Positions 1-11,005 of a DNA stretch of 64,000 bases are shown here, piece after piece. The stretch's first letter is position 1, and each line of letters starts with the position of its first letter. The stretch comes from JAFEDN01 sp965651935. GTDB lineage: Bacteria > Pseudomonadota > Gammaproteobacteria > Coxiellales > Coxiellaceae. The position numbers were made by a program, and so were the translations under genes. Under the pieces are notes generated by a model. It did not search any database and had not been told where the DNA came from. It saw nothing but the letters and a program-made list of their open reading frames with translations. Location of the stretch: assembly GCA_965651935.1 (NCBI GenBank), contig CBFGTC010000001.1, positions 186,001-250,000 of the forward strand, given 5' to 3'.

Positions 1-3000
1 TGACAAAATAAACAGCCAAGCCCATCAATTTAGCAGTCGTTTCGTTTAACGTTTCCCATTTAATAAAAATTTCAAAAACAAAGTCAATAATCTTAGTATA
101 GTTCTTTTCATCTTGACTGTTTTTCAAAAGTTCGGCAAAAAATTCAGAGGTTAGTTTATCATCAGAGGGACAATACATTTTTAGTAGTGGCTCAATAATA
201 TAAATATCACTATCCGGATTACCTAGGGCATTGCAATTAAAAATGTCTTCTGGCTTGAAATGGCGCTCACTTAATATTTTCTGGTAACGCTCAATTAAGC
301 TTTGTTTAATTACGTCCCGTTTCTCTTTAACTAAGTTCTGTGCATTTGGCGAACCCAAGCAATTTTGCACCATCGAATATTTGTTTTCACTTTCTTGGAT
401 TTTAAATTCAGGCATTTTTACAAAAGGGAAAATAACATTTAAATTTTGCCATTTTTTAAATATTCCTTGTAATATATTGAATGGTTTTTCTTTACCGAAA
501 TTCAAACCTAATGCAGATTCCCAAGCCTTATCATCCGAAATGCTTTTATCATTCACCGAGGTACATTTAAGTAGAAGTTTTTTAACTTGTGCGCCAATAA
601 GTTGTTGTCGTTTTAAAGCACTACGAAAATTTATTTTTTGATATACTTTGTTCAGCGCATCTTTCAAATTCTTAATATCACCTTGACTTAGGTTTTGATT
701 GTTGCAGATTATTTTCAATTGATAATGGGCATCATTTTCACCCATATTAATCAATAAATCCATTATAGAGCTGAAACTTCCATGAATATTTTTTTCTTGA
801 TTAAATTTTTCTATCAAGGATTGTAGTTTTGTCACGTTTTGATTTTTATTAGTCTGCAAGTTGCCTAATTGGTTTTGCAATAAGAATAAAACTTTTATAA
901 AAAATTTATGTTCTATTGTTTCCGTATCTTTAATTTTTTCTGGAATGATTTGAGATTGATATTTTAATCCGCAAATTTCTTTGATTTGCTCAACCAAATC
1001 CATTCGAGTAATAAAGCCAGACAAAATATATTTTAAATTTGCATTAAATAATCCCCTAATCTTTAGAACCTGTTCTTCTTTAAGCTGTAAATATTGATTG
1101 AATTGGTGAATTACCGTTATTGACTTTTTATTATCACAAATATACAAAGTATCGGAAAATACTTTGGAAGGGATCTCATTAACTATTTTAACTTTAGTTT
1201 GATCATTTAATGCAAATATAAAAGAATTTATAAATTCATTTAATAATTCCGGCTCCTTTTCCGAAGAATAATCTCGATCTGGACTAGTTAAATATAACCC
1301 TAACCTCCAGCATACCATCGGTTCAAGACGTGATAACGAATCAAATACTAGATTTAAAAATCTATCTATATGATTTTCTAATAATTGTTTATGCTTAGAA
1401 ATAAAATCGACAGTCTCGGCTTGACTATAATTTAAAAATCTTGTCACAAATTGCATAATACCTAAATCTAAAGGGTATTTTGTCAAAACTCCCAATTTAT
1501 CGACATCAGCCAACATTTTTGAAGCAAATTCATTCAGGATATCATCCTCTTCGTTTTTAATTTTTTTGGGATTAACTAACAATGTTACGCATCGATTTTT
1601 TAAATATTGCAATCTATCAAAGTTGCCGTTCCATGAAAACGCGCGAGAGTACCACATCTGCAATTTATCAATTATGTCATTAAATTGAGGATTCTGCGAA
1701 TCTCTTAAATATAGTATGACTTCATTTACCCGTGCTTTTACCCGCTTCTTATTAGAACGTAATAATCTATTAATACATCCCTTAAAATTTTCACTTACAA
1801 TAAATTGACTGAATAAGTTTTCATTACCATGATAATAGTTTGCATTTTTATAATAATGCATCAACCAGACTAATTCTAACCAAGAGTTAATCAATTCTTT
1901 GCCAGTTTCGTTAGTTAATTTTTCTCCTTCGTTAAACAAATATTTTGGAAACTCGGTAGTATTGTTAACTAAAACTTTTTGTGTCATGGAAATTAAAGCC
2001 TGAGCTAAAATTAAATCCTGCTCAAAGTTTTTATCTGTCAGCAATTCAGGTAATTTTTTATTATTTGCCTTACAAAGACATGTAGCAATCGCTTTTCTTT
2101 GTAAAACCATTAATTCAGCTTGCGGGTCCGTACAATAAGCGAATTTTTCCAGAAAATTTTGCCAAGCATCTAAATTAGCTCCAGGTACTTGAACCATAAA
2201 TTTAGCTAGATTTTGGTAAAGAACTGACGATGATGATGATTCTACCACTGAAAAGGCTTGTTTTAATTCATTCAAGTCATCCTCTTGGACAAGTTCATAG
2301 TGTTTTATGAATGCAAAAAATAACTCACTCAGGCTGGTGATTTTAGGTGAAGATTTTTCTTCTTCATATTTGTTTTCTTTACTATCCACTGTAAACGAAG
2401 CTTTGTTTTTGCATTTCGCAATTAATGAAGGGGTAAATGACTCCCACTTCGGCCTTGATAAAACATCGGTAAAAAATTCCGTAACTGACGGTTCTTTTTC
2501 TATTTCCATTAAGTAGAACAGTTGAGCGACAAGCAGTCGCCGCGGGTTTTCAAATAGCTCATATGCTTGTTTAATAGGATAATCATTTTCGATTTCAGCA
2601 AAATATAGTTTACAGTTTATCGGGTGATTTTTCTCCTCTTTATCGAACCAGTAGCCGTATGTTTGTGAACGAATTCGTCCAAGCTCCCGGAATAAGCCAA
2701 TCGAATCTTTTATTGTTTTAATTTCTTTAAAAATTATATTTTGACCCTTAAAATCAATGCCAATTTGTTGCATCATGACTATTTTAGCATGAAACAGCGC
2801 TTTGTTTGGGGCCTTCGAAGTAGCGCACTCTATTAATACTAAAGCAAATTGTTTAAGTAATTTTTCAACCGTGTCATTGATTTCAGATTTCATCAAAAGT
2901 GTTTTAAACTTATCGCAAAACGTGGAAGACATGGGAAATAATCTATATAAAACAGTAATAAAATAATCAGCCCAAATATTTTGGGTCTCGTGTTTTATTT

Positions 3001-6000
3001 TCCAAGCTTGTAAATTCTGGGTAATAGTTTTTCTTTCTTCTTGTCCTAAACCTTGAAAATATTTTCTACATACGTCGATAAAGTATTTACCGTTTTGAAA
3101 TAGAGCAGATTCTCTACTATTTTTTACACGTGGCTTTTCATCATGCTCGCATCCAAAGTTAAAGAGAGCACGCAACGCATCAAATACTAATACAGGCATC
3201 CTAGCTTCAGCAATTTGCGCGTATTTTTTTAAGGTTGTTTCTAATTTTTGATTTACATTTTCAACAACTTCATTTTTATCCAGTATTTCTATGATTTTTT
3301 TGGCAAGCTCATATCCTAAAAATAAATTAGGATGATTTAAAATTATTTTCATCCAATATTGATTTGAAAGAAAAGTCGTTTTAGAGTAAAAACCGGATTC
3401 TGTCATTCGAGTATTTCGTAATAGCGGCAGGGTGTTTTTTAGCAAATCATAGAGAAAGTGACGAGCCGATCTTTCATTAGTATCAGGAAATTTAGAATGA
3501 ATTATCTGGCCAGTTAAAATTTGAATTGCCTTTTCCTCTAACTGAGGAGGAGGATTATGCAATAAGTCCTGTAAAGCTTTAAAAGAATTCGCCATGTCGG
3601 ATTTAATTTCATTCTTTACTTCAATAAAAGGAACTAATGATGAAATACTTTCATCGAAAGAGAGTGAATAGTATTGTAGTAAAAATTTAGCCAAATCATG
3701 AAACCCTTCTTGGTCTTGTCCAATCTCATAAAAAAGATCCAATACCCATAGTACTTCACTTCCCCGAGTAGCTTTTCGCTTTTCTTTGAAAACGGTTTCG
3801 CAAATTTCTGTTGCCAAGAAATACATGCTGTGAAAGATTTGGCGCCATTCATTTCTATGCGCTACTTCAACTAGGACTCCATCACTATGAGATAGTTCAT
3901 TCAGTATTTTCTTAATTGAAAAAATTAAACCTTTGATTGCAATACGCGTCAAAAAAATTAATTTGGACCGCGGCACTCCAAAATCATGAGCTATTTGCAG
4001 TAAAATAACGGCATAGGCTACATTGACATGCACATTATTTTCTTCTCCATGCTTTGATTCTATTATTCCTATCGTAGATTCTATGCCAGCTCGATTAATT
4101 AGCTCTTTCAACTCCTTTGCAGGTGAGGTTTTCTCATCGTTGTTGTTATCCAGAAAAGGGGGGTAGGCTTCACCTTTTATTTGGATGGCTTCTCGCAAAA
4201 TATTTATAAAACTTTGTAGGCATGTAATTTTATAAACGGAAAGTGCTTGTTCAAGAGTAAGTAAAGTGCGTTGAACAGAGGAATTGTTTTGTTCCGATTT
4301 TGAAGTGTCATAACGCCATTGCTGGATTTGTTGTTGGCGAGACAATTTCCCTTTTTGTTCATTGATCACTTCCATAGTTAAATTTTTTAATTTAACTGAA
4401 TCTGGCGTGCATCCTTTAACCAAGGTATATGCTGAAGGTAGCGTTTGGCTGTCTACTGGAGCAGGGATTAGAATTTTTTGAGTAGGGTTAGAATCCTTTT
4501 TTTGAACGAAAAAATCTTGTCTTTCAAATCTAAATTCATTAAAAATTTTACATTTTTCTAAGAATAATTTGTTTAAATGCCATCCATCTAAAGATTTTAA
4601 TTCTATTAAGTTATTTTTTTCTCCTTGATTAATCTTATTTTTTATGTCTAGCAATAATTGACTATGTGAAAAGGAAGGGGATTTGTTATCCCGTATGCGT
4701 GCTGCTAAAATTAAAATAGGACTTTCCAATAGAGCATATATTTCATTACCCGGAATTTGAATGAATTTAATAATATAGCTATTGATCCAAATTAAGATAT
4801 TTGACGCCCAACGGTATTGCAATGCATCGTCTTTATGTGCTTTTTTGTAATCTTTAATATCGTTTTCTTCGCGAGTACCATTGATAATTGCGTCCAGCAA
4901 TGAAATAAAGTTAAATATTTCTTGTGCGGTTGTAACTGAAAAAGTTCCTTCGGCAGCCGCAAAAAAAAGATCTAAAAATTTGGCTGGTTCAATGGGTCCC
5001 GACATAGCCGGGATCTTTAAACTGCACACCCGAATCAGAATTTCTACTAATTTCTGTCTTTTTTTGGTAGACGGAAGCTGATAGCTGGGAGGATTTAAAT
5101 AGATTTTTACCAACGCATGTAACGCTTGCTTTAAAATATTTTTTAAAATATGGTCTAAAACATATTTTTGAATTAGAGGCAAATTGAGTGTTTCTATGAA
5201 TTGAATGATAAAGCGATAATTTAAAGGATCTGTAAAAATAGCGTTAAATTTATTTATCAAATCCCCTGCTCTTATATCAAACCCAGAGTGAATAAATCCA
5301 TTTGTTAAAGACACTATTGTAGATAAATTCTGAAGGTGGGAGTCTGTGTCATCTGGACTCAATGTATTCATATTTAATTTTTTTTCATTTCCATCTTTTA
5401 AAGAGAATCCAATCATTACAAAAAAATTCACTATTTTTTGACGTTTCATTTTTAAAAATTGCGGATTTGGATAGGAAAGCCGATATGCGCTAATTAATAA
5501 GCGATCTACTTGATTGAAGCAATCAAATGCATTTTCAAAAAAATTAAGCAGGCTTTCTTTACTTAACTCGTTACGTAATTGGAAATAAGCTTCATCAAGA
5601 TCTAAGTTTGCGAGTAAAATAAAAATAGTGGCGCTGCGAGCCTGATCCATTCCGATTAATTTTATCGCATTTACTAAAAAGCAATATCCCACTTGTTTTA
5701 AAAATATCGAACAAGCCGGAAATTCTTGGATTTTAATGCTTATATTTTTAATTAAATCAAATACCTCTTTAGTCGGTAAATTTAAAAATTTATCCCAATA
5801 TTCAACCAAGAATGCAGCCAGTTCTGGTTTTTTGTTTTGATAATTATTCGCATAGTGTTCTAATAAAAAGCCTAAACCTCGATGATATTCGGAGTCTAAG
5901 GTTGAGTCACCTAATAATTCTAAGGCCGTTACAAATAAAACGAAAGAATGGAAATCATAATTATTCTGTCTTTGTTGGATTTGGGATGTTATATACTGAT

Positions 6001-9000
6001 ATTTTTGCTTAATTTTCAATAACACCGGATTTGAAATGGTCTCCTTATCAAGCTTAAGAAAAGACTCAATTAAATCCATTTGATTAATGTCAATACAAAA
6101 TTGGTATACGACGGTTTTTACTGCCACTACCGAGTCTATAACCCACAATAAGGCATCATTATTGTTTGACTTAAGTTGAGGCGTCAATTTGTTTAACAAG
6201 GCATGCGAATGTATTTGATGGTATACTAATGAATTAAAGTCATCGCCGTAATCTAAAGAGGCAGGATAGCTGATGTGAGGTTTGCTAGGCTTTAATTCAG
6301 TTAATTTTTCTTCTATTGAATCCAATTCCAAATTTTCCTGAATTAGTTTATATTTTTTAAATTTAATATAGTTGATATATACCTTGTTTTGTAAAGCTTT
6401 TGTCAGTAAATAACGGGGATAGGATACAGAGTCTTTACTATTCCGATAATTGTTGATACTGTTAATAATTTGATATAGAGATTCTAAATCGTTCTCACAC
6501 GCTCCCTCTCTCGTTAAGTAATCGACTATAAAGTCTGAAAATCCACTTTCAGAAAAATTTTTTTCATAATCGGACTTATTCTTTTCCCCCTGGGAAGTCA
6601 GAGATAAATTTATGTAACTCCAAAAATATTGTTGTCTTAAGTAATGGATATCTCCCAAAAGTTGTTCCACAATGACAAACAAGGAGATTTCTCTGCTATT
6701 TTTTTTTATACTTTTCCCAAATGGCCGAGAAGCCAGCTCTGTCATAAACTTCTTAATGAATTTTTGTATATTGCTGCTTAAATGATTTGTTGGATGTTCA
6801 TGTTGTAATAAAGCAGGTAAATTCATAAATAAATACCGGACAATCACATTTTCACTATAGTGATTTAGGTAGTTCCAAAGATTATTTAATCCATTGGGAC
6901 GTTTTTGAATTTCAATTAATTTTTCAGTGATTTTTTTCGATTTTTGTTTAGAATTTTGGCTCTGATCAATACCCCATAATTCTTGTCTTGCTTTTAGTTC
7001 CACTTCATATTCTTCACTAATTTTTTTAAAATGGATTTTTAAAGACTCTAAATCTGTCGTCTGTTTCAGAATAGAGTAAGTATTAATCAAATCCAGTAAT
7101 GGCATTTTAAAAGAAGATTCATAAAATAATTGTTTAAAGCATTCCGGTTTATCAATTGCAAAAATATTGACATAAGCAGCCGCTAAAAAAGCGGTAAACT
7201 TTTGTAAATCTTTGCCCATGGCCATATAAAAATCGAGTAATAATTGATTTTTGCAAAAAGAAGCCTTAACGCCAAAAAAGGGTGCTTGTACAATAGCAAT
7301 GATAAATAATATAGCCTCACTATGTCCTTTAATTGAGCCTATAATTTGTTTATACTTAGTTTGTAACTTTGAATTAGAATCTCGGAATTCTTCGTTTAAA
7401 TGTAAATCAATACTCAATTTAAAATTGAGCAAACATAATGCTAAGTGAATAAAAATAGGTAGCCTATTAAAATCCGGATTTGTCCCCTCGTACAGTGAAG
7501 GAGGGGATAATTCTTTCAATTCTGACCCGTTGTCATCAACTTCATCTAATACAATTTCTGTCTCATAATAATTATTACTACTACTATAGGATACTAAATC
7601 TTTAGTTTGTTTTTGTTTATTTATTCTACTTAAGACACGCTCGATAAAATCACAATACCTAGAAAACAAATTATTAACGAGAGTTTCCCCTGTGCTTTGA
7701 TTATACGGTTCAAATAAAGACAAATGCCATTCATTTAAAACGTCGCTCATGGTTATTAAGCAGCGTTGCATTATCGGAGAGTCTGCCTGGATAAAAATTT
7801 TAGACTCTTTTTCTGGTAATAATAAATCCAAAAAAACATTATGGACTATTGGTGTCCACTTGCTATTGTACGCACATAATTCTTTGATAAACTTTAAATT
7901 TATACCTCGCTTAAATAGGTTAAAAAAAATGTCTTTTTCTTCTTTACCCGATATATCGGGCATTAAGACATCGGTTGAATTATTCAAAATTTTTGTTAAA
8001 ATTGTGGGGCCTTTTAAAAATAACTTTTCATATTGGTCTTTTTGGGGGTTTGAAACGTTTTTTACTTTCGTTTCAATCAATTCAAAAACTTTCAAAAGTT
8101 TCATGAAACCCTTAATTTTAACGGTAAGGGCTAATTTTTGTATCAAGGGCACTTCTGCGTCCCCTAGTAGGCCAGCCATTGGCAATTCACAACACTCTAT
8201 AAATTTTTTCACATTGCTAAGAATCAAATTGAGAATTGATGCAGGAGTTGATTCGTCTGAAGAGATATATTTACTTAGATAACTAAAATATGCCTGGAAA
8301 TTAAGGGACACTATAGTGGGGATAACTGTTTCAAATCCCTTAAAATTTTTTGAATTCAGTTCTAAAATACCTATCAGTTTTTCATGTAGGTCTAACCCTC
8401 TATCTAATTTTTTGGAAAAGCCATCAATAATCTTTAAAATATTATCGCGGTCTTCTTTGGTATATTGGTCTTGACCATGAGAGTAAAATGGTTCTAAATA
8501 AACATTTAACGTATTAGCATTAGAATGTTCAATTGCTGCGCGTAATAATGCAGACATATCTTCAGTGCTGGGAAGGAAACGCCCTTTCGCATTAGCAAGC
8601 GCCTTTTTCCAATCAGTGCGCTCCTTCTCCCGCATGGGGTAGGACATGGCTGTTGAAGGGGGCAGCTTAAGTTCATAAGAAGCGCGGTGAAGACTAGCTG
8701 TCTTCTCAACTTTACTTTGCATGAGATACTTCATCGCTTGGCAAATGCGGTTAAATGAAATACCTTTAAATTCACAAGGCTGTGCGAAATGACTATTCTC
8801 TGGTATTTGTTTTTTTTGCTTTGCCGTGTCTAAAATTTTCTGCAAAAGCTCACTCTCATCGAAGTCTTTTTCAGGCCATGTTAACGAAGTAATCGTATTA
8901 GTAATGACTTTGTCATTATTATCTAAAAAAGAATATTCTAAACCATTTGTTATTGTTTTTATTAAAAATTGATTTTTCTTAGGTTTACCCTCTTTACTGT

Positions 9001-9718
9001 CAAAAATAAATTCATAACCATCAGGGCTACGCACTTCAGAGTCTAAATCTCTATATTGATCTTCACTTAATTCACCTTCATATTGTTTAAGTAATGTTTT
9101 TATTTTTGTTGAAGCTTTGTATTCTTCATTTTTTTTAATTCTTTTTACTGTTTGCTTTAATTGTTTATAACTGCCTTTATTATTTTCTCCTTCGAGACAC
9201 AGCTTATCAAAAATTTTTACTATTTGATCCTGCGTATATAAATTGAGCTTAAACTCTTGCAATATTTTTTTATTTTTGTTGTAAAACCCGTTTAAATTAT
9301 CCATTATTTCTTGTAGTGCTATCCCAGCAAATTCCGGATCTTCTTTAGATTTACGTAACTCATTATCTACTGTTAAAAAAAATTGCATATCACAATTTGT
9401 TTTTCTTTTTTGAGTAATTTCAATATGTTTTTTTGAAAAAACTGAAGGTTCGATTGTTTCCTTGTTTTTTATTTTATCAAACAACAATGTTGTTTTTTTA
9501 CAAAGAGCAGTAAATGTTCCTTTTTGATTTGCTAATAATGTTCGATATTCTTCATCTATCGATTCCAGCTTATCTTGTATGTCTGAATCATCAAGCCGGG
9601 GTTGATATTTATTATATAAAAAATATAAAAAGTAATTGTTAGCCATTATTTCGAATGTATGCCTAACGATCTCATTCTTATCATAACTTCGGCAGGAAGT
9701 TTTATTGGAGTCTAACAT
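1..9718 (-). CDS. Giant orphan protein, C-terminus beyond the left edge (at least 3,239 codons)
   Basis: I read this frame codon by codon on the minus strand from the ATG at 9718 to the window edge and found no stop. The gene is therefore at least 3,239 codons long and its end lies outside the window. The start has a strong Shine-Dalgarno (AAAGGAGAT about 4 bases before ATG). The protein starts MLDSNKTSCRSYDKNE, has no signal peptide and no clear transmembrane helix, and is rich in Leu, Lys, Asn, Ile and Phe, with long stretches that look helical. I recognise no catalytic motif or family. It begins 48 bp after the serine-tract membrane protein on the same strand, so the two are probably co-transcribed. 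In Legionella/Coxiella-type genomes such proteins are often secreted effectors, but that is inference; a large cytoplasmic scaffold is equally possible. Confidence 0.9.
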   Translation of the reverse strand, partial: MLDSNKTSCRSYDKNEIVRHTFEIMANNYFLYFLYNKYQPRLDDSDIQDKLESIDEEYRTLLANQKGTFTALCKKTTLLFDKIKNKETIEPSVFSKKHIEITQKRKTNCDMQFFLTVDNELRKSKEDPEFAGIALQEIMDNLNGFYNKNKKILQEFKLNLYTQDQIVKIFDKLCLEGENNKGSYKQLKQTVKRIKKNEEYKASTKIKTLLKQYEGELSEDQYRDLDSEVRSPDGYEFIFDSKEGKPKKNQFLIKTITNGLEYSFLDNNDKVITNTITSLTWPEKDFDESELLQKILDTAKQKKQIPENSHFAQPCEFKGISFNRICQAMKYLMQSKVEKTASLHRASYELKLPPSTAMSYPMREKERTDWKKALANAKGRFLPSTEDMSALLRAAIEHSNANTLNVYLEPFYSHGQDQYTKEDRDNILKIIDGFSKKLDRGLDLHEKLIGILELNSKNFKGFETVIPTIVSLNFQAYFSYLSKYISSDESTPASILNLILSNVKKFIECCELPMAGLLGDAEVPLIQKLALTVKIKGFMKLLKVFELIETKVKNVSNPQKDQYEKLFLKGPTILTKILNNSTDVLMPDISGKEEKDIFFNLFKRGINLKFIKELCAYNSKWTPIVHNVFLDLLLPEKESKIFIQADSPIMQRCLITMSDVLNEWHLSLFEPYNQSTGETLVNNLFSRYCDFIERVLSRINKQKQTKDLVSYSSSNNYYETEIVLDEVDDNGSELKELSPPSLYEGTNPDFNRLPIFIHLALCLLNFKLSIDLHLNEEFRDSNSKLQTKYKQIIGSIKGHSEAILFIIAIVQAPFFGVKASFCKNQLLLDFYMAMGKDLQKFTAFLAAAYVNIFAIDKPECFKQLFYESSFKMPLLDLINTYSILKQTTDLESLKIHFKKISEEYEVELKARQELWGIDQSQNSKQKSKKITEKLIEIQKRPNGLNNLWNYLNHYSENVIVRYLFMNLPALLQHEHPTNHLSSNIQKFIKKFMTELASRPFGKSIKKNSREISLFVIVEQLLGDIHYLRQQYFWSYINLSLTSQGEKNKSDYEKNFSESGFSDFIVDYLTREGACENDLESLYQIINSINNYRNSKDSVSYPRYLLTKALQNKVYINYIKFKKYKLIQENLELDSIEEKLTELKPSKPHISYPASLDYGDDFNSLVYHQIHSHALLNKLTPQLKSNNNDALLWVIDSVVAVKTVVYQFCIDINQMDLIESFLKLDKETISNPVLLKIKQKYQYITSQIQQRQNNYDFHSFVLFVTALELLGDSTLDSEYHRGLGFLLEHYANNYQNKKPELAAFLVEYWDKFLNLPTKEVFDLIKNISIKIQEFPACSIFLKQVGYCFLVNAIKLIGMDQARSATIFILLANLDLDEAYFQLRNELSKESLLNFFENAFDCFNQVDRLLISAYRLSYPNPQFLKMKRQKIVNFFVMIGFSLKDGNEKKLNMNTLSPDDTDSHLQNLSTIVSLTNGFIHSGFDIRAGDLINKFNAIFTDPLNYRFIIQFIETLNLPLIQKYVLDHILKNILKQALHALVKIYLNPPSYQLPSTKKRQKLVEILIRVCSLKIPAMSGPIEPAKFLDLFFAAAEGTFSVTTAQEIFNFISLLDAIINGTREENDIKDYKKAHKDDALQYRWASNILIWINSYIIKFIQIPGNEIYALLESPILILAARIRDNKSPSFSHSQLLLDIKNKINQGEKNNLIELKSLDGWHLNKLFLEKCKIFNEFRFERQDFFVQKKDSNPTQKILIPAPVDSQTLPSAYTLVKGCTPDSVKLKNLTMEVINEQKGKLSRQQQIQQWRYDTSKSEQNNSSVQRTLLTLEQALSVYKITCLQSFINILREAIQIKGEAYPPFLDNNNDEKTSPAKELKELINRAGIESTIGIIESKHGEENNVHVNVAYAVILLQIAHDFGVPRSKLIFLTRIAIKGLIFSIKKILNELSHSDGVLVEVAHRNEWRQIFHSMYFLATEICETVFKEKRKATRGSEVLWVLDLFYEIGQDQEGFHDLAKFLLQYYSLSFDESISSLVPFIEVKNEIKSDMANSFKALQDLLHNPPPQLEEKAIQILTGQIIHSKFPDTNERSARHFLYDLLKNTLPLLRNTRMTESGFYSKTTFLSNQYWMKIILNHPNLFLGYELAKKIIEILDKNEVVENVNQKLETTLKKYAQIAEARMPVLVFDALRALFNFGCEHDEKPRVKNSRESALFQNGKYFIDVCRKYFQGLGQEERKTITQNLQAWKIKHETQNIWADYFITVLYRLFPMSSTFCDKFKTLLMKSEINDTVEKLLKQFALVLIECATSKAPNKALFHAKIVMMQQIGIDFKGQNIIFKEIKTIKDSIGLFRELGRIRSQTYGYWFDKEEKNHPINCKLYFAEIENDYPIKQAYELFENPRRLLVAQLFYLMEIEKEPSVTEFFTDVLSRPKWESFTPSLIAKCKNKASFTVDSKENKYEEEKSSPKITSLSELFFAFIKHYELVQEDDLNELKQAFSVVESSSSSVLYQNLAKFMVQVPGANLDAWQNFLEKFAYCTDPQAELMVLQRKAIATCLCKANNKKLPELLTDKNFEQDLILAQALISMTQKVLVNNTTEFPKYLFNEGEKLTNETGKELINSWLELVWLMHYYKNANYYHGNENLFSQFIVSENFKGCINRLLRSNKKRVKARVNEVILYLRDSQNPQFNDIIDKLQMWYSRAFSWNGNFDRLQYLKNRCVTLLVNPKKIKNEEDDILNEFASKMLADVDKLGVLTKYPLDLGIMQFVTRFLNYSQAETVDFISKHKQLLENHIDRFLNLVFDSLSRLEPMVCWRLGLYLTSPDRDYSSEKEPELLNEFINSFIFALNDQTKVKIVNEIPSKVFSDTLYICDNKKSITVIHQFNQYLQLKEEQVLKIRGLFNANLKYILSGFITRMDLVEQIKEICGLKYQSQIIPEKIKDTETIEHKFFIKVLFLLQNQLGNLQTNKNQNVTKLQSLIEKFNQEKNIHGSFSSIMDLLINMGENDAHYQLKIICNNQNLSQGDIKNLKDALNKVYQKINFRSALKRQQLIGAQVKKLLLKCTSVNDKSISDDKAWESALGLNFGKEKPFNILQGIFKKWQNLNVIFPFVKMPEFKIQESENKYSMVQNCLGSPNAQNLVKEKRDVIKQSLIERYQKILSERHFKPEDIFNCNALGNPDSDIYIIEPLLKMYCPSDDKLTSEFFAELLKNSQDEKNYTKIIDFVFEIFIKWETLNETTAKLMGLAVYFV

Positions 9719-9766
9719 AATATCTCCTTTTTTACTGCTCTATGTGAATTCCATTAGCTTTTCTAA

Positions 9767-10975
9767 TTAACTACCAAAAATATTAATAACATGAGACTGC
9801 TCAGAGCTGCTTGAAGAATTAGAACTATTCGAAGAGCTTGAGCTACTCGACGAGCTAGAACTGCTCGACGAGCGAGTAGAGCTTTTCGAATTTGTACCTA
9901 ATCCCTTGCTTGTTGCTACAACAGCGGAGTGAAAACCTAAGATGGCTGACATTTTTTGAGCCTCGGAATCTATTATATGATTATTTTTTTCAGACTTTAA
10001 AGTGGACTTTTGTTCATGGGCTAAGGGTTGAATTAAGTCTAAAGGAAGACTAAAAAGCGCTTTGTCATATGCTTCAAATAACTCTCGATCTTGATCGAAG
10101 TGGTGAGCTATTTTTTGCATATCACTTTTTTGAGGCAATACTACAAAACGATAATTATAAACCCACAATACCATGAAGACAGATGCCGAAAAACCTAAAC
10201 CTACTGATAATATCATGTCAACTAAAGTTTTATGCATGTAAACATCTTGTTCGGCCTGCTTATTGACGATATTGGTAATAACCACTTGAAAATCCCCATC
10301 GGTGGACACTAAGTGGCTCTCGTAAGACAATGAATCTATTAATAATTTTAAAGGCCAAACCATAAATGTTAAAATACTCACCGAAGTAATGGGAAAAACC
10401 CAACGGCGCAGTCTAGCACCACAAGTATTCTCTTTCTGTCTTTCCTTTTCTTCTTCACTTTCAATAAAAGCTTTTAAAGCTAACATTTCGCTATTGATAA
10501 AATCCAATAAATTATGATCGTTATAATTCTCATTGTCTAATTCTTGCAATGCAAAAAAACCTGCTATGCCAGCTGGAGTAGGATTTACTTTCTCTAGCTT
10601 TTCTTTATATTTTTTAATAAAATAATACTTTTTGCTGCCTTTAACAGAAGCCGTCAATTCTTTTGAAAAAAAATTTTTTAAAAATATCAATTGTTCAGGC
10701 CGGCCATATTTTTCTCGGTGCCCCTGTTTCACATTAATTATATTACGCAAAGCCTCAATAAAAACTTCAATTTTACTTTTGCTTGAGTCTTGCTGTTCAG
10801 GTTTTTTCTCTTTTTCTCTAACGTCACTTGGTAATGGCATGTATCCTGTTTCATTATCACTGAGTTCATCATTTACAGTGGATGATTTGTCATCATCTAA
10901 TATATCATCATAATTCGTATAATATTGATCAATTGAGTATTTTAATTCATCATTTAATGTTAAATTTTTGGACAT
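9767..10975 (-). CDS. Two-helix membrane protein with C-terminal serine tract
   Basis: This 402-residue protein has an acidic N-terminal part (about 1-70), a charged helical region (70-185), a hydrophobic segment at about 192-213, a roughly 40-residue loop, and a second hydrophobic segment at about 251-275. A cytoplasmic-looking region follows, then an almost pure serine tract at about 365-391 and the tail EQSHVINIFGS. A GAGGTGA ribosome site precedes the ATG. It lies 30 bp after the long prepilin and 48 bp before the giant gene, all on the minus strand, which suggests one transcript. I recognise no family. With both termini probably on the same side of the inner membrane, it could anchor or export its giant neighbour, but this is inference only. 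Confidence 0.85.
   Translation of the reverse strand: MSKNLTLNDELKYSIDQYYTNYDDILDDDKSSTVNDELSDNETGYMPLPSDVREKEKKPEQQDSSKSKIEVFIEALRNIINVKQGHREKYGRPEQLIFLKNFFSKELTASVKGSKKYYFIKKYKEKLEKVNPTPAGIAGFFALQELDNENYNDHNLLDFINSEMLALKAFIESEEEKERQKENTCGARLRRWVFPITSVSILTFMVWPLKLLIDSLSYESHLVSTDGDFQVVITNIVNKQAEQDVYMHKTLVDMILSVGLGFSASVFMVLWVYNYRFVVLPQKSDMQKIAHHFDQDRELFEAYDKALFSLPLDLIQPLAHEQKSTLKSEKNNHIIDSEAQKMSAILGFHSAVVATSKGLGTNSKSSTRSSSSSSSSSSSSSSNSSNSSSSSEQSHVINIFGS
9805..9878 (-). repeat. Imperfect 18-bp tandem repeat encoding the serine tract
   Basis: On the minus strand four successive 18-base units read approximately TCGTCGAGCAGTTCTAGC, TCGTCGAGTAGCTCAAGC, TCTTCGAATAGTTCTAAT and TCTTCAAGCAGCTCTGAG. 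They encode Ser with occasional Asn. The period is a multiple of three, so copy-number change would alter tract length without shifting the frame. Confidence 0.7.
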
Positions 10976-11005
10976 AAATCACCTCGTTTTATTAAAAATA
11001 CACTT

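Noticed and set aside
7749..8282. Plus-strand frame of 177 codons
   Set aside because: It lies entirely inside the continuous minus-strand giant gene, has no ribosome site and no recognisable domain; it is a shadow frame.
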